The notes under the pieces were generated by a model. The model did not search any database. It saw only the letters and a list, made by a program, of their open reading frames with translations, and had not been told where the DNA came from. A program made the position numbers and the translations under genes. Below are positions 11,518 through 25,734 of a stretch of DNA of 64,000 nt, piece by piece (the stretch's first letter is position 1; each line of letters starts with the position of its first letter). Source of the DNA: Coccinella septempunctata (lineage: Eukaryota; Arthropoda; Insecta; Coleoptera; Coccinellidae); contig NC_058197.1 of the NCBI RefSeq assembly GCF_907165205.1, forward strand, positions 498,501-562,500, read 5' to 3'.

Positions 11518-13301
11518 TTAACCCGAACATTTTTTGACTGTTTGACAACCTTTTCGAGTTCTGAATATTCGACTCAAAATGTTATCTGCTCTTTCTGATA
11601 CCTGAGTTTCATGCTCTTTATCTTTGATATTGGATATTTCTGTTTCTTCCTCATACGAGTCTAATTCTAATGGAAAAATTCTTTGAACTGACCGAAGAAT
11701 TTCTCCTGCACTTGTACGTAAACGTACCAATCTTACCGAACCATCCTTACCAGGAAATAATTCCGTAACACAAGCTAATGGCCAATCTCCTCTTTTGGAA
11801 TTATCATTTCCAACCAATACAACCTCCCCAACTTTCAACTGTCTCACGGATTGTGTTTTGAAACGATGTTTCAATTGACCAAGATACTCAATTCGAAACC
11901 TTTTCCTCAGTTGTTCACCTAACTTTTGCCTGTATTTTGCACGTCTGGTCAATTTACTACACTCGACAACATCGCAATCGTTAACACCAATTTCCTTTAT
12001 ATCTTGAATGAACATAGCTGGAGTCAAAGGACATAAATCGTCAACAGAATCAGACAAAAAAGTTATAGGTCTACTATTAATTACTGCTTCACAATCACAC
12101 AATACTGTAAACATTTCTTCGAAGTTCAAAGAAGCCTTTCCTAGAGTTCTACGTAATAAATTTTTCAATATACGAATCAACCTTTCCCAAAATCCACCCC
12201 ACCAAGGAGCAGCTGGAGGATTAAACTTCCATATGATCCTCTCCAAAGAACAAAATTTTGTCACAATGGACCAATCCAAACTCTTGAACATATTATAAGC
12301 TCCTACAAAATTAGTCCCATTGTCAGAATAAATAATTTTTGGACGACCCCTTCTAGCAATAAAACGACGAAGAGATTGTATGAATATTTCGGTCGAAAGA
12401 GATGTTAACAATTCCAGGTGAATTGCTCGATATACGGCACAGGTGAAAACAGCAATCCAAGCTTTCCGGCCGTCTCTCAAATGGACAGGTCCAGTTAGAT
12501 CAATTCCGATCACCTCAAAAACCGAAACATCCCTAACACGATCTTCAGGTAGTGCACTAGGTAGTGTTTCCAATCTTTTACTCATAAACTTTTTACATAT
12601 CACACATTTGGAAATAACCGATCTCACCGTTTTACGTCCACCAATAATCCAATATTTTTCTCTCAGCCGACACAACAATCCTTGAACACCTACGTGGCAA
12701 GCTCTTTCATGTTCTTCGCGTATCAATCTCACTACTAAGGGATGCTTGGGAAGAACAATTGGATACCGAAAGTCAAAACTATCTTCAAGATTTACCAACT
12801 TAGTTCTTATTCTCAAAACACCCGATTCATCCTTAAAAGGAAACAAACTCTTTATAGCATCATTCAAAGTACTAAATGAATCATGCTGAATCAATCTAAA
12901 AATAACCAATTCTGCATCATTTATCTCTTCAACTGATAAAAATCCACAATGTTTATCGTTAGGGTACCTACAATTATGAAGGAATCTTCTAATCCACCCC
13001 AACATGTAGACTGTTTTGTGGAATACTGAAAAATATTTATAATACCAGTCATCAGTATTGCTATTAACAACGCAAGAAATGGTAAACTTTTTCTTCTCTC
13101 GTGCTACTAACTCCTCGTCATAGCAGAAACTATCTGTTGGCCAATAACTTGCTGAATACCTCAACCATTCAGGTCCCTCCCACCATGCAGAATCTAACAA
13201 TTTTTTAGCTGTGCATCCTCTGGAAGGTAAATCAGCAGGATTCATAGACCCTGGAACAAATCTCCATTGTTCCTTTGAAGAAACTTTCAAAATTTCATCG
13301 A
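11518..13301 (-). pseudogene. Pao pol fragment: RNase H tail, integrase, DUF5641
   Basis: Open frame of about 590 residues of Pao polyprotein. It starts at the end of RNase H (EQWRFVPGSMNPADLPSRG), followed by the integrase zinc-binding region (HERACH ... CVICKKF), the catalytic core (D in VIGIDLTGP, D in IIYSDNGTNF, E in WERLIRILKNLLRR) and a C-terminal DUF5641 region (VGEVVLVGNDNSKRGDWPLACV). The upstream part of the frame (to 13521) is read-through of the 5' LTR remnant and the surrounding repeat, not Pao protein. All three integrase acidic residues are present, but the polyprotein that would release the enzyme is gone. Confidence 0.85.
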
Positions 13302-13373
13302 CTCTCCTTTTTTTTATTGTATCTATAGCAACTGAACCCTTGATACTACGATCTTGCATTAGAAAACGGAACA
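13301..13373 (-). repeat. 5' LTR remnant of the Pao element (73 bp)
   Basis: Identical to 11366-11438 over 73 of 73 bases; the deletion junction into pol is at about 13301. It ends with ...GGAACA next to target duplication CAGGG at 13374-13378. Confidence 0.85.
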
Positions 13374-13378
13374 CAGGG

Positions 13379-13605
13379 TGTGGCGTAATGAATGGATAAT
13401 ATGGATCCTGGGGGTAGAGGACTCTATGGCGCTTCAGATAAATATATTTTACGTTTGGTAAAAGTGCCTTGGTTTTCGAGATATAATTATATAAATAATA
13501 ATAATAACTGGATATTGACATTTTTCATCATAGCGCATCAAAAGAAACTCCTTGATTTAATGGCATTTCTTAATTGCTCGAGGAGTCTTTTGCGATTTTT
13601 CAGTA
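13379..13605. repeat. Mariner-type end carrying the Pao insertion
   Basis: The ACAGGGTGTGGCGTAATGAA side of a repeat seen uninterrupted at 37770-38012 and 51600-51895. Frames here (for example to 13661) are not protein genes. Confidence 0.5.
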
Positions 13606-14574
13606 CACAGGGTGTTTCACAAGTAAACGGACAAACGAAAACCGTGAATAGAGGGCATTGAGCTGAGTTCAAAAACACCTCATATGTGTGTCTTGGGCAT
13701 TCCGTTTCCGATATACAGAGGAGTTTATTCAAATTTCCCGAATTTTCGTTCAGCTATAACTCCAAATAATTTAGTTGTATTCGGCTAAAAACTCATTATC
13801 CGCTTAAGCTTGTAAGTTTCAATAAAACAGAACATTAAAAGTTGACGAACACAGCACCGGACTCATTGAGGCTATATTCAAACTTAAATTCACGCAAAAC
13901 ACTCTGTTTGTAGTTTTTTTCGTCATAATTTTCAATTTTTCAGGTATCTGCATTTATTTTCTCAAAATCAATGAAAGTTTGGTATGCTTTATCAGTGGAT
14001 AATTTTTAATGAATAATTGTTTGGTGGTGAAATGCCTCTAGAAAAAACCAGCGCAGCATATTGACTTTTACTTCACAATAATTAATGGTATGAATATGAT
14101 CGCCAATCAGATGTGGAAATCTAAAAATGGAATTGGAAATGTTCAACTGAATTTTTTCGTTTTTGATATTTCAGCATATCTGGTTATTCAGATAAATCAT
14201 TCACAGTGATAATAAGCTTTATTATTGATAATGAACAAAAATAGCAATAAAAAACTACGCTATCATGAAAATAATAATTATAACTTGATATCTTCCGAAT
14301 GAATCGCTTTTTATGGACAACGTGGACCTGAAGTAATTTTCCGAATTGATTTTCACCTCATTTGGTCTTTTAGTGAAGGTAATGATTGGCACTTCGAATA
14401 AGTATGATAAATGCACTTTCGAGTTCTTCACTTATTCCGTTATATTCATTATTGGATCTATGGAAATCTATGGATTGGTCTGGTCTTATTACAATTTGTT
14501 ATTGAAACATTGATGATATTCATGCACTAGCAAAAGTATTTATCAGTATTTCAGGTCATTTCATTAGAAGGGTA

Positions 14575-14646
14575 GGACCCCAACATTGGACTGCTAGATC
14601 TCCAGATCTGACACCCCGCGATTTCTTTCTTTGTTTTCATTCACAC
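14575..14646 (+). pseudogene. Mariner-family transposase relic
   Basis: Reads RVGPQHWTARSPDLTPRDFF, matching the last catalytic-aspartate block (SPDLTPLDFFLWG type) of insect mariner-like transposases. Flanking codons have decayed. Same relic on the minus strand at 37030-37135 and 50509-50600. Confidence 0.65.
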
Positions 14647-15211
14647 AACTAGTTGTCCAAAGAAAAATAGATTAATTCTGAAGATCAAGTTTTAATATTT
14701 AGTTTGAAGATAGCGTAGTTTTTCCATCCATATTTGTGCATTATCAATTTTGAAACATTTTATCATTGTGAATGACTATTTTGAAGACCGAATATGGTAT
14801 AATTGTTGAACACATTCATTTCATTTCTTTGAAAAAAAAATCAATTAAGAATTTCTATTTTTCATGAAGTGCTCTATTCCTTGAAGGCGTCTGACCAAAA
14901 CAATTACTTCTAAAACATGATCAACAGGTGGCGCAACCCAAAAATCAATTCATTTTGAGACAATAATAATGCAGATAACAAAAAAGTTTAAATTATGATT
15001 AAAAAACTACATACACGTTGTTTTTATGAGTTTGAAGTAAAGCCTCACTGAGCCCGGTCCTGATTTTTGTCGAATTTAAATGCTCTGTTTCAATGAAATT
15101 AACAACTCAAGGCTAAATATAAATTTTCAGTCGACTTGATAGAGAATTTCAGGACTTATAGCCGAACGGAAATTCGAGAAATTTCAAAAAACACTGAAGA
15201 AACCTATATAT

Positions 15212-17118
15212 AGGGTGCCCCAAAACTATTGAAACAAACGTCACACCACGATAGAGTAGATCAAATACTATCGAATGACACCAACATTAGTTGAGCGAAA
15301 ATGTACGGTTTCTGAGAAAACCTAACCTAACGTTGCCGATTTTCGAACTATTTTTTCAATCACAAGGCAAATTTGTGATTAAGGATAGCGTTTTTACCCC
15401 ATATTATCACCCCTGTTTAATCTGAGTATTGAAAATCATGTAGAAAAAACAATTGTTTCAATTAACATCAACTTAGGTCGAGACTTAGGTTATGGTTATG
15501 AAATAAAACACCCCTTACCTGGAATCAATGGAAGAGCGGCTTTCCACTGAACAAGGGGTGATTATTTTTAAGATGTTAACTACACAAAATTGAAGGCCCC
15601 CTTAAGGGCAAAAATGGTGGATTCGGCCCGTCGCGCGAAGGACAGGTCTTTGATGTTTTTCTATATTTTCTGGGGAGAAAATTTAAATGAAAATCTGTTA
15701 AATTTAACGAATAAATCTATTGCAGAAATTTGAATACAAGCACGTATTTGGTCGATAACGACCACAATAAAAATCTCAATTTCTTTCACACATGCAAAGT
15801 GCGCAAAGCAATAATCATTAAAATTTCATCGATAAAAATCTTGGATTAAAAAATTCTCTTTTCTCAATTTCACAACAACAATAAAAATATGATCAAAAAT
15901 CAGATGAATTTTAGAGGAGCTTTCAGGACTCTGGACAAACAAAAATTGGAACCTTCTACCTTTTTCTGCGACCAGCGACCGTCGTTCGCCTGGGGTTGCT
16001 GGTGAACTTTTCGATCACCAGACTTTCCTCGCACAGTACGGCGAATTCTTTACACTCAACCGCACTTCCCGCACTTTTCCGTCGTCAACGATTAACGCTA
16101 TTCGTTTCGACTCTATCCAAAATTCCTAAAATCCTATATCCGATCTATATCACAAATAAAAGCAATTATTACGCCCTGACTGACTTTAACCACGGTACTA
16201 AATCTCTTACACTATTCCCCGAATAGCTTGTACCCGTCTCCCTTTTTGAGACCTAACTCCGAAAAAAAAATACTTCTAAATTTCTCGGACTGCCGAACTT
16301 ACTTTCGGACTTCCAAATCTACTCTATTAGAATCCCGGATTCTACTTCCGTCTTCCCGACGTATATTTTCTTCGACCAACTTCCCACTGACTCCCTTCCC
16401 TATTTTGGTTCCTTTTTATCATTCCCCTTCTTAGACCAAAAACCCAAATTTCCTCTCCACCTCTCGTGGGTGTATCCAGAATTATTCTACGACGCGCTAA
16501 CCTTGCATTTTTCTGAACTAATTGAATTAGCCGGTTAAAACTCAAGAGCCTGCTAATTCTTACAACGCCGAATCAATTATCTTCGAATATTGAATTGATA
16601 TATAAGCTCTTATGGGCGAGTTATTATCTAAACTAAACCGTTTTCCTTTTAACTTAAAATCAGCCTCAAGTCCGACATGAAACTCTACTTCTTCGATACT
16701 TATCTTCTTACTGGAAAAATATCATTCATACGCTTGTCATCGAAACCTTTATTTTCAATTATCTTGAACGTTGAGAGCCCGAGAAAGAATTTCCTAGCCC
16801 AATATTCTACCAGCATATATATCTCTTCAATATTCCTATTTATTACAGTTATCGATTAACTACTTAAAATAATTTCAATTAGGGGAGATAAAACAATAAT
16901 CTTAATTCAATATAATTTAGAATCGATATCCTTCTTCACAAACTGGCCCTGTTATTAAGAAAAATAGTTCGAAAATCGGGAACTTTAGGTGTTTTAATAA
17001 AATTCTGATTATTTTGGAAACGGTACGTTTTCGTTGAACTAATGTTGGTGTCAGTCGATAATATTTGGTTTACTCTATCGTGGTGTGACGTTTGATTCAC
17101 TAGTTTTGGGACACCCTG
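15212..17118. mobile_element. MITE with AGGGTGYYCCAAAACTA ends, enlarged by a solo LTR
   Basis: Inverted ends of roughly 120-150 bp (15212-15340 and about 16960-17118, sharing the GTCACACCACGATAGAGTA block). The uninterrupted form is 542 bp at 49559-50100. No coding capacity. Confidence 0.7.
15499..16847. mobile_element. Solo LTR (1349 bp) with 4-bp target duplication
   Basis: Starts TGAAATAAAACACC and ends CTATTTATTACA, flanked by GTTA at 15495-15498 and 16848-16851. The empty site TGGTTATCGATT is present in TA-element 3 (reverse strand, about 49820-49840). TG...CA ends with a 4-bp duplication fit a Ty3-type LTR whose internal part was lost by LTR-LTR recombination. The open frames at 15996-16545 lie inside it and look accidental. 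Orientation is undetermined. Confidence 0.75.
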
Positions 17119-17199
17119 TATATGGGGTGATTTTGAACTCCGCGCAATGCCCTCAATTCACGGTTTTCATTTGTCTGTTTACTCGTGAAACACCCTGTA

Positions 17200-18177
17200 T
17201 ACTCCTTGTACTCTGAAAATTTTGAAACAAATGCCTCACCCTCATATGAAAATTCAAATTCTTCTTGTTGTGAGAAACGTTCATCCAGAGACTCTGGTTC
17301 ATCCCCCCGACCCTGGTTACATTGCCCGTTGAAAATGAAATCGGCATCTGTTTACTGCAAAACACGTGTTAATGCTGATACGAAGGGTTCAAACTTCTCT
17401 ACCTGATTCGAGCTTTTTAGGAACGAATTGCTCAAGATGAGTTCGAGTAACATTTCGTTTTGCGTGTTATATTGGATAAAATTGAATTTATGCCATGGAC
17501 GATTCGAGAATTATTGATGTCCAGAATGCTCTAGAATGATGAAAATTTTCAGATTTCATTGAAACTCTTGCGAAAACTGTCTCGTATATTGTCAAGTTTA
17601 GATTTTAATTCATTCAGAACTTTGAAGTTCGACAAATAACGATGTAAATAATTCAATATTATATTTGCCTCAAGACTCGAAATTTTTGGAGAAACGATTT
17701 ATTTAATTATTTGATGACGAATAAATCAATTATGTGTGTTGATATTATATTTTCATTCATTGAAGAATATTTAGAATAATGAAGTTCAACAAATGATACG
17801 AACAAGATACTTATTCAATTAACCTCATGATCCGAAACATTTCAGAATTTATTTCGTGTTTAGATAATCCGCTGCATATCGTTGTTCACAATACGACTGT
17901 CAATTTAAGACCAATTATAGAACGATTTAATTAATAGATCAATAGCTTTCGAAAATGTTGGTCAGTCTATGACTGACAACTCATTTTGTCAAATGACGGA
18001 TTTCAGTATCAGACTGCTATATTAGTATGATGAGAGTTCAAAAAAATTTGTATGGACTACAGAATTCAGATGGTTGATATTCCGTGTCGCTAACAGTCAA
18101 TCACATTTCCTTCAGCGTAGTTGTTGTTTTGAAGAAAAAGTAGTAGATTCTCGCAAAATCCGAAACTCTACATGTAT
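17200..18177. other. TA-element 1 interior, non-coding
   Basis: Matches 35700-36160 and 48130-49470 in reverse. No gene. Confidence 0.5.
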
Positions 18178-18303
18178 AGCAGTTGTTCAGTTCGGGATTA
18201 AAGTTTGTCCTAGATTGATTTTGACATTTCAATTCAGTTCTGTCAGATCAATCTAGGATCATCTTAAATCTCGGCCTAATCCTGAAGTGATCAACCGGGC
18301 CTT
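18178..18303. mobile_element. 126-bp MITE, copy in TA-element 1
   Basis: Inverted ends related to GGCCCGGTTGTTCAGTTC; here eroded (AGTTGTTCAGTTCGGG ... CAACCGGGCC). Orthologous copies at 35513-35638 and 47991-48116 show it predates the divergence of the three TA-elements. Confidence 0.6.
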
Positions 18304-19598
18304 ATAGTAATAGCAACGTAGCATTCATTAAGTCGGTATATTATTGGAATAATACTAATTTTTTATAGTGGAGAATAGTGGATTCTCCTCGGTAGTTATT
18401 CACGAAATTCATTTTATTATGTTTTTTTAAGGTGAATCGGCCCGAAATCTTGGATCCCCCCGACCTGCTAGTTTCGTATACTTCTATTACAATAGCATAA
18501 AAACTCAAATTTCAACATTTTCACAGAAATTTTTGAATTTAAGGGAGAGACACATTGAAAAAATCGATAGCAATTTACCGCCTAAACTACGAGCTTGCCG
18601 AAGTTGAAACTGGTAACAATCTACTCAGTGCTTCTGTAAAAAAAATTAAAACCTGTGAACTCGTCATCGCCTTCCAAAGGCTGTATTTTAGAAGGGCTGT
18701 CGATTTGGAAAAAAATTTATAGGAACTACCCCCGCTTATTTTCATTAAGGAATCATCTACCTTAGTTCTTCGCATTTGTTCACAGATATCCTGTATATAG
18801 ATATATTTTATCTATGTACCTACTTATTTTGGATAGTAGAAGTTTAGTTTCGAAGACCAAAACAAAAATGTCAATTGCACCTGATTTGTTGATTATAAGA
18901 ATCATTTATTTTGAATAATAAAACAGCATGCGAAAATACTTAAATTAACTTTTGTCTTTCTCCTTTCATCATGCCTCCATCATAGTGTCCGCTGTTCATC
19001 ATAGCTTTTGGGAATTTACCAACCAATCATCTGTATATCAATCATATGTATCCGAGTATGTATTTATATTATTAACTTCATTTTGTAGATTCATCATGTC
19101 TTGACAAAAACATGGTTGCAATTTCAAAATATGTTGACTCGAGGCCTTCTAAAGACTTCAATTTTGTTTAATTTTTCCCTTACATCCTTTATGATCTATA
19201 GAAAAATGAAATCTGTTTTGAATAATTCTTCATAAAATCTCACTTGTTTCGATATAATTGGTAATTTTCTTTATGATACATCACTAAAAAATTCAAACCA
19301 GAGAGATGGTACAAGTTCTTTAAATTTTCGGGAAAATCCAATATTTAAACATAATCTATAATAAAATAGATGCTTCTGAGCAAAGGATTCCTCAAAATCA
19401 TTTAGCAATCCGATTCAAGAAAAATATATAGAGCGTTCCATTTGAAATAATACACAATGGTCCAACATTGGGTTCAGCCGACGTTCATTTCTTTTATATT
19501 GTAAAATTTATCGCATTTTTTCTCTCGATTCTGAAATAATTTGAATTAATCTGAAAATGTTCGGAATCGCTTATTCTCATTGAATATTCATCACTATC
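18304..19598. other. TA-element 1 interior; empty site of the LINE
   Basis: Matches elements 2 and 3 in reverse. At about 19288-19297 the sequence AAAAAATTCAAACCAG is continuous where elements 2 and 3 carry a 1.3-kb LINE, so this copy keeps the pre-insertion state. No gene. Confidence 0.55.
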
Positions 19599-19606
19599 TA
19601 TTACGG

Positions 19607-21247
19607 TAGTGCCGATCCTAGCAGGTATGCAGCGCTTGTCCGGCACGCGGTCGCCCAAATAAAAGGGATGGCCTCAGACAGCCACCTTCATTTGTCAGTC
19701 AGTGTCAATTATTGAGTATTACTTTCTAACTCCAATTATCCAAATTTTGAATGAGACGACGAAAAATATTAAATGAAACTGAATTTTTCAATCTTGTCAA
19801 ATCGAATATTCCTTGTTCCCTTTCACCGAAAAAAAGAAAAACAAAAGAATGCTTGCTTCAGAAGAACGTGATGTAAAGATCGAACAAACCACCATCTGAG
19901 AGCAATTATCGTTATCGATAGGGACTCGAGATAGGAATGTCTAGGGTTTGTAAAAATTACCAGATTTTGAAATAGAATCGCGTGGTCGTAAAAACAAAAA
20001 CGGCTAGGGTTCAATTATGATGCTTCCTACAGTTACTGCATGCGTGTACTTAAAAATGTAAATTGCATTTTTATTGTGTAGATTAGATAACATAAAAATC
20101 TATAGAGAAGATGTCGGAGGGCAGGGACATCATCATCCAAATGGGAGATTATAGATTCTCATTTACAGGGTGTTTTTAAAGTTTGAGTGGAGTGGAAATT
20201 AAAACAACTCTATCTCCTGAACGGAATCGCCTATTCATCCGAAATTTGGAATGGAGATAGTTTCCATGAGGTTCCAGAAAACTGCAATCAATATCATTCT
20301 ATTTGCAGGACAGTAAATTTGGACAGTCGTTGTCGTTAAAATTTCGCGAAATCACCCAATGAATTTCATGATTTCTCGATATCTGCGTAAACTATAAAAT
20401 TTATTTATTCAATTTCTTGATAGTGACAATAAGTTTTTTCTCGTGTTGATATTTAACATTCTATTCTTCTCATACCGAAATGAATTTTGAATCTTTACGA
20501 ATTTAATCAATTAAATATACATTATTGATTGTTTATTCCAATTTTCATTTGATGAATACAAAAAAAAATCAAAGGTGCGGTGCGTTCTATAAAATAACAT
20601 CAAATAAAATCATCTCTGCAACCAAAGATGTAGGAACAATTAATTCTTTAATGCAATTCATTAAGATATAAAATTCACTTCATCATGGGATGAAAACGAT
20701 CACTTTATATTTTATTTTTACCAATTAAATTACTTAAAAATAAATAATTGTTGAAGAACCATCCTCGAGTTACTCTTCAGAAAACTGATCTAAGTAGTCG
20801 ATCAAATGAAAACTAAAATTAACATTCAATAGTGATTCAATTGATTAAATCCATAAAAATTCAAAATTCACTTCGTTATGAGATCAATAGGATGTTGAAT
20901 ATCGACACGATAGAAAAAATTATTGTCGCTATCAAGACGAAAAATCTGTTTCTGAAACCTCATAGAAGCTATCTTCATATCAAATTTCGGATGAATATCT
21001 CCGTTCAGGAGATAGAGTGGTTTCAATTTCCATTTAAATTTGAAAAACACCCTGTAAATCAGAATCTAGAACTCTTAGATACTACATGTGGGGGTTCTTC
21101 GTAATCCTCGAGGTGTTCTCTATCTCACATTAAAATGTTTTTCATCTTATCTGGGACACCGTATATATGTAAAAAAAAGTATATTTTTTGTCTTTGGAGC
21201 GGGCGGAGCGGCACATAAGGAATTCGGCACGCCTTAGGATCGGCCTG
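19607..21247. mobile_element. Possible hAT-like element with eroded terminal repeats
   Basis: Present only in TA-element 1. Left end TAGTGCCGATCCTAGC and right end (reverse complement) CAGGCCGATCCTAAGGC share GCCGATCCTA. The flanking 8-mers TATTACGG and TACTTCTG match at 5 of 8, as an old 8-bp duplication might. No transposase seen; a mariner-type element is nested inside. Confidence 0.4.
20166..21054. mobile_element. 889-bp mariner-type inverted-repeat element, TA-flanked
   Basis: Starts CAGGGTGTTTTTAAA, ends with the complement of CAGGGTGTTTTTCAAA, and TA flanks both sides (20164-20165, 21055-21056). The arms are about 120 bp and share CTCTATCTCCTGAACGGA. No coding region. Confidence 0.65.
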
Positions 21248-21319
21248 TACTTCTGAATATTCTTTTCCAAAAAGTATTCTCCTTTCTCTGAACAGCTCAT
21301 TTTTTTATATGCAATGTAA

Positions 21320-21446
21320 CATTTCTGATTATTCGTTATTCTAATAGGAAGTATTATCTATATAAATAATTTTCATAGAAAGAATCAATATTATTATGGT
21401 TTTATTTCAGGTAGGTAATGAATTATTTCGCCAAATTCAGAATTAT
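21320..21446. repeat. Direct repeat, copy 1
   Basis: Matches 22247-22384 (shared blocks ATTCGTTATTCTAAT, TTTTCATAGAAAGAATCA and TCGCCAAATTCAGAATTAT). Found only in TA-element 1 and spaced about 0.93 kb apart. Ends are ragged, so it is not clearly an LTR pair. Confidence 0.5.
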
Positions 21447-22246
21447 AGAGATATATTGAATTGATGTGACTGATACTGGATGAAGATCCACAATTGAACT
21501 CAAAATAGATAATACGATTTGACAAAATTAGTTTTGAACCACGACACAATAACATCTTCAGGTGGGTGAAGGTAAGCTCAGTTTACCCAGTAGTGGAATT
21601 AATAGTATTCCAAATCTTGCTTATGACCATGAAGGTCTTTCGACTAGGTTCGGCCTTCCAAGTGAAGATTCTTCTGTTCTTCAGTTGTTTGAGGAACCCT
21701 CATGTTGGGGAATCATCTCCCATAGATATATCAGTGGTTATTCATTAGAAAATAGGAAAAAGAAATTCAAAAATTTCTCACACTTCATTGAAAATTCGTC
21801 AATATTTCCTATCAGTGGTTATCAAACCGGCCGAAACAAGGCAACATTTGGCCCGATAAAATCATGCAGAAACCAGAGACGGAATAGCTTGAAATATCTC
21901 CAATTGTACAAATTCGTGATTCGTGTTGGCGTAGATTCAGGGTTTTTAGCCCAATATGTATTTTAACAAGTGTTTGAAACAATGAATAATTTTTCTCCTG
22001 TTGTGTTATCTTGCAGGTAGTTGTACATTCTTAACAAAAACCTATCTGGTATCATCCATTTAAGCCGTTTCCCTACATAGAGCATTACGCTCTTGTGAGT
22101 GATACACTTTTTGTAGTGCTATCGATGTTGATATAAATGAATATCGAAAGTTCGAGCTGAAAGAAAGTTCTTCATAGTATATATAGATATATTTTACCTC
22201 TAGGTGTACCTAGAAAAGCTCCTTCCTGTTATTCTATGTTCTAAGA

Positions 22247-22384
22247 ACATTACTGATTTATTCGTTATTCTAATGAGTGGTATTATCTATATAGATCATT
22301 TTCATAGAAAGAATCACTATTATGTACGAGATTCAAATCGATTTGTTTTCAAGTAAGTAATTAAATCGCCAAATTCAGAATTAT
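22247..22384. repeat. Direct repeat, copy 2
   Basis: Second copy of 21320-21446; its right edge returns to sequence shared with TA-elements 2 and 3 (TTAGCTTGAGATGAAAGAAG). Confidence 0.5.
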
Positions 22385-22525
22385 GGTGTTAGCTTGAGAT
22401 GAAAGAAGTTCAACGGATGCATAGATACACACGATGAAATGTATACAGTCATAATCCCATTCGAGAGAGCTAAGATTGGTTTTCTTTCACGTGATTCTTT
22501 CCCCTACAAAAGAATGCGATAACAA

Positions 22526-22744
22526 TTGTTGAGATATGCCGCCTGGATTGCAATTATGGAGGAGATAGCGCGCTGCGCCTCTATTTACTTAATTCCTCCG
22601 TATACTGATATTCCGCCTGTCTACATCTGCTTGTACGGTACAACGTTGCCATTTTCGGAGGTGCTAACCAGCAAAGAGTCCCGCAGAGCAATTCTTCTAT
22701 ATACAGCTCGGCACACTAGCGCCAGTGATATACACTCGAACTAA
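22526..22744 (+). other. Conserved small open frame near end A, element 1 copy
   Basis: 72-codon frame (RYAAWIAIMEEIARCAS ... HTSASDIHSN) that ends about 200 bp from the (TA)n. Counterparts in elements 2 (32464-32733, minus) and 3 (44954-45223, minus) stay open with mostly substitutions. It could be a real short peptide, or just conserved end DNA that happens to be open; I recognise no domain. Confidence 0.25.
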
Positions 22745-24942
<2,198 letters not shown>

Positions 24943-25734
24943 GGTTTCCGATACAAATTCGAATCAAAATTCGCCATCTATTTAGGAACAACCTGTAACT
25001 TTTTTCTCTTACATATTAGGGTGGTAAAATCTAAAACATGGTTTAAGTAACAGTTCCTGAAAATTTCATCTTTTTGGCTTGAAGGGAAAAGAAATAGCTG
25101 AAAATTCAAGACGATAAACAGTTTTTTGTGAATAACTCAGAAAATATCCACTTAAGGGCAAGGGTGGGATGCATACACTAACATTATTTTTTAACGTAGA
25201 TTCAATATCTGCCATAAAAAAATGGGGTTCTAATTTGAAAAAATTGAATTTTCACGATTTTGTCATCCCTAACTTTGAAAGCGATTTTTTCACCCCCCAT
25301 ATCATGAATCGCGATTTCGATTTTTAAAGTGGATACATCAATCTTACATCTTGAAAAATCCCAAAAATCAAAATTTTCCACCCAAAAACCACGAAGTTAT
25401 TCTTGTTTCAGCGGAGCTCTATTTTCGATTTTTTTTCGAATTTTCCCGATCAGAGAGAATTTTAAAACCAAAACTGAAAAATGTTACATCAAAATAACTT
25501 GAAATTTTCTAAGGAACTTATTTCTGCAATAAAAAAATGGTGTTCTAATTTGAAAAACGGAAGTTGACGTCATTTCCGGAAAAACCGGAGGTGCTCATGC
25601 CTTGAAAATATTTTAGATTTCATCAGCATCGTGAAATACTTATAAGCGCTGAATTTCATGAAAATACGTTCAGTAGTTTCCCGTATAAATATGGGTGAGG
25701 TTCCTCGTGAAAGACCCTGTATACATCAAGAACC
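24943..25734. other. No gene; mariner-type repeat remnants
   Basis: Contains two TTCTAATTTGAAAAA blocks resembling 166-182, and a GTGAAAGACCCTGTATAC end near 25709. No coding support. Confidence 0.45.

Larger units (their letters stand above)
11270..13373 (-). mobile_element. BEL/Pao LTR retrotransposon with large internal deletion
   Basis: A 2104-bp insertion with TG...CA ends and a 5-bp target duplication CAGGG (11265-11269 and 13374-13378); elements 2 and 3 show the unoccupied site (CACACCCTGTATAA). The 3' LTR is complete (11270-11438). Only the first 73 bp of the 5' LTR remain (13301-13373), identical to 11366-11438, and it is fused directly to the RNase H-integrase part of pol. gag, protease and reverse transcriptase are deleted, so it cannot move by itself. 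Confidence 0.85.
13608..17197. mobile_element. Mariner-type element with nested insertions (TA-element 1)
   Basis: Terminal inverted repeats of about 70 bp beginning CAGGGTGTTTCAC (13608 onward; mirrored at 17128-17197), with TA outside. The same element, without the inner insertions, is 36170-37755 in TA-element 2. It holds a transposase relic near 14575-14646 and a nested MITE with a solo LTR inside it. Non-functional. Confidence 0.7.

Noticed and set aside
12008..12685. Plus-strand frames of 80-96 codons
   Set aside because: Antisense shadows of the Pao integrase on the minus strand.
15996..16545. Several frames of 60-76 codons
   Set aside because: Lie inside the solo LTR and have no recognisable domain or codon support.
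21320..22384. Direct repeats considered as LTRs of a small retroelement
   Set aside because: No TG...CA ends, no primer tract and no coding between; ragged borders fit a local duplication better.
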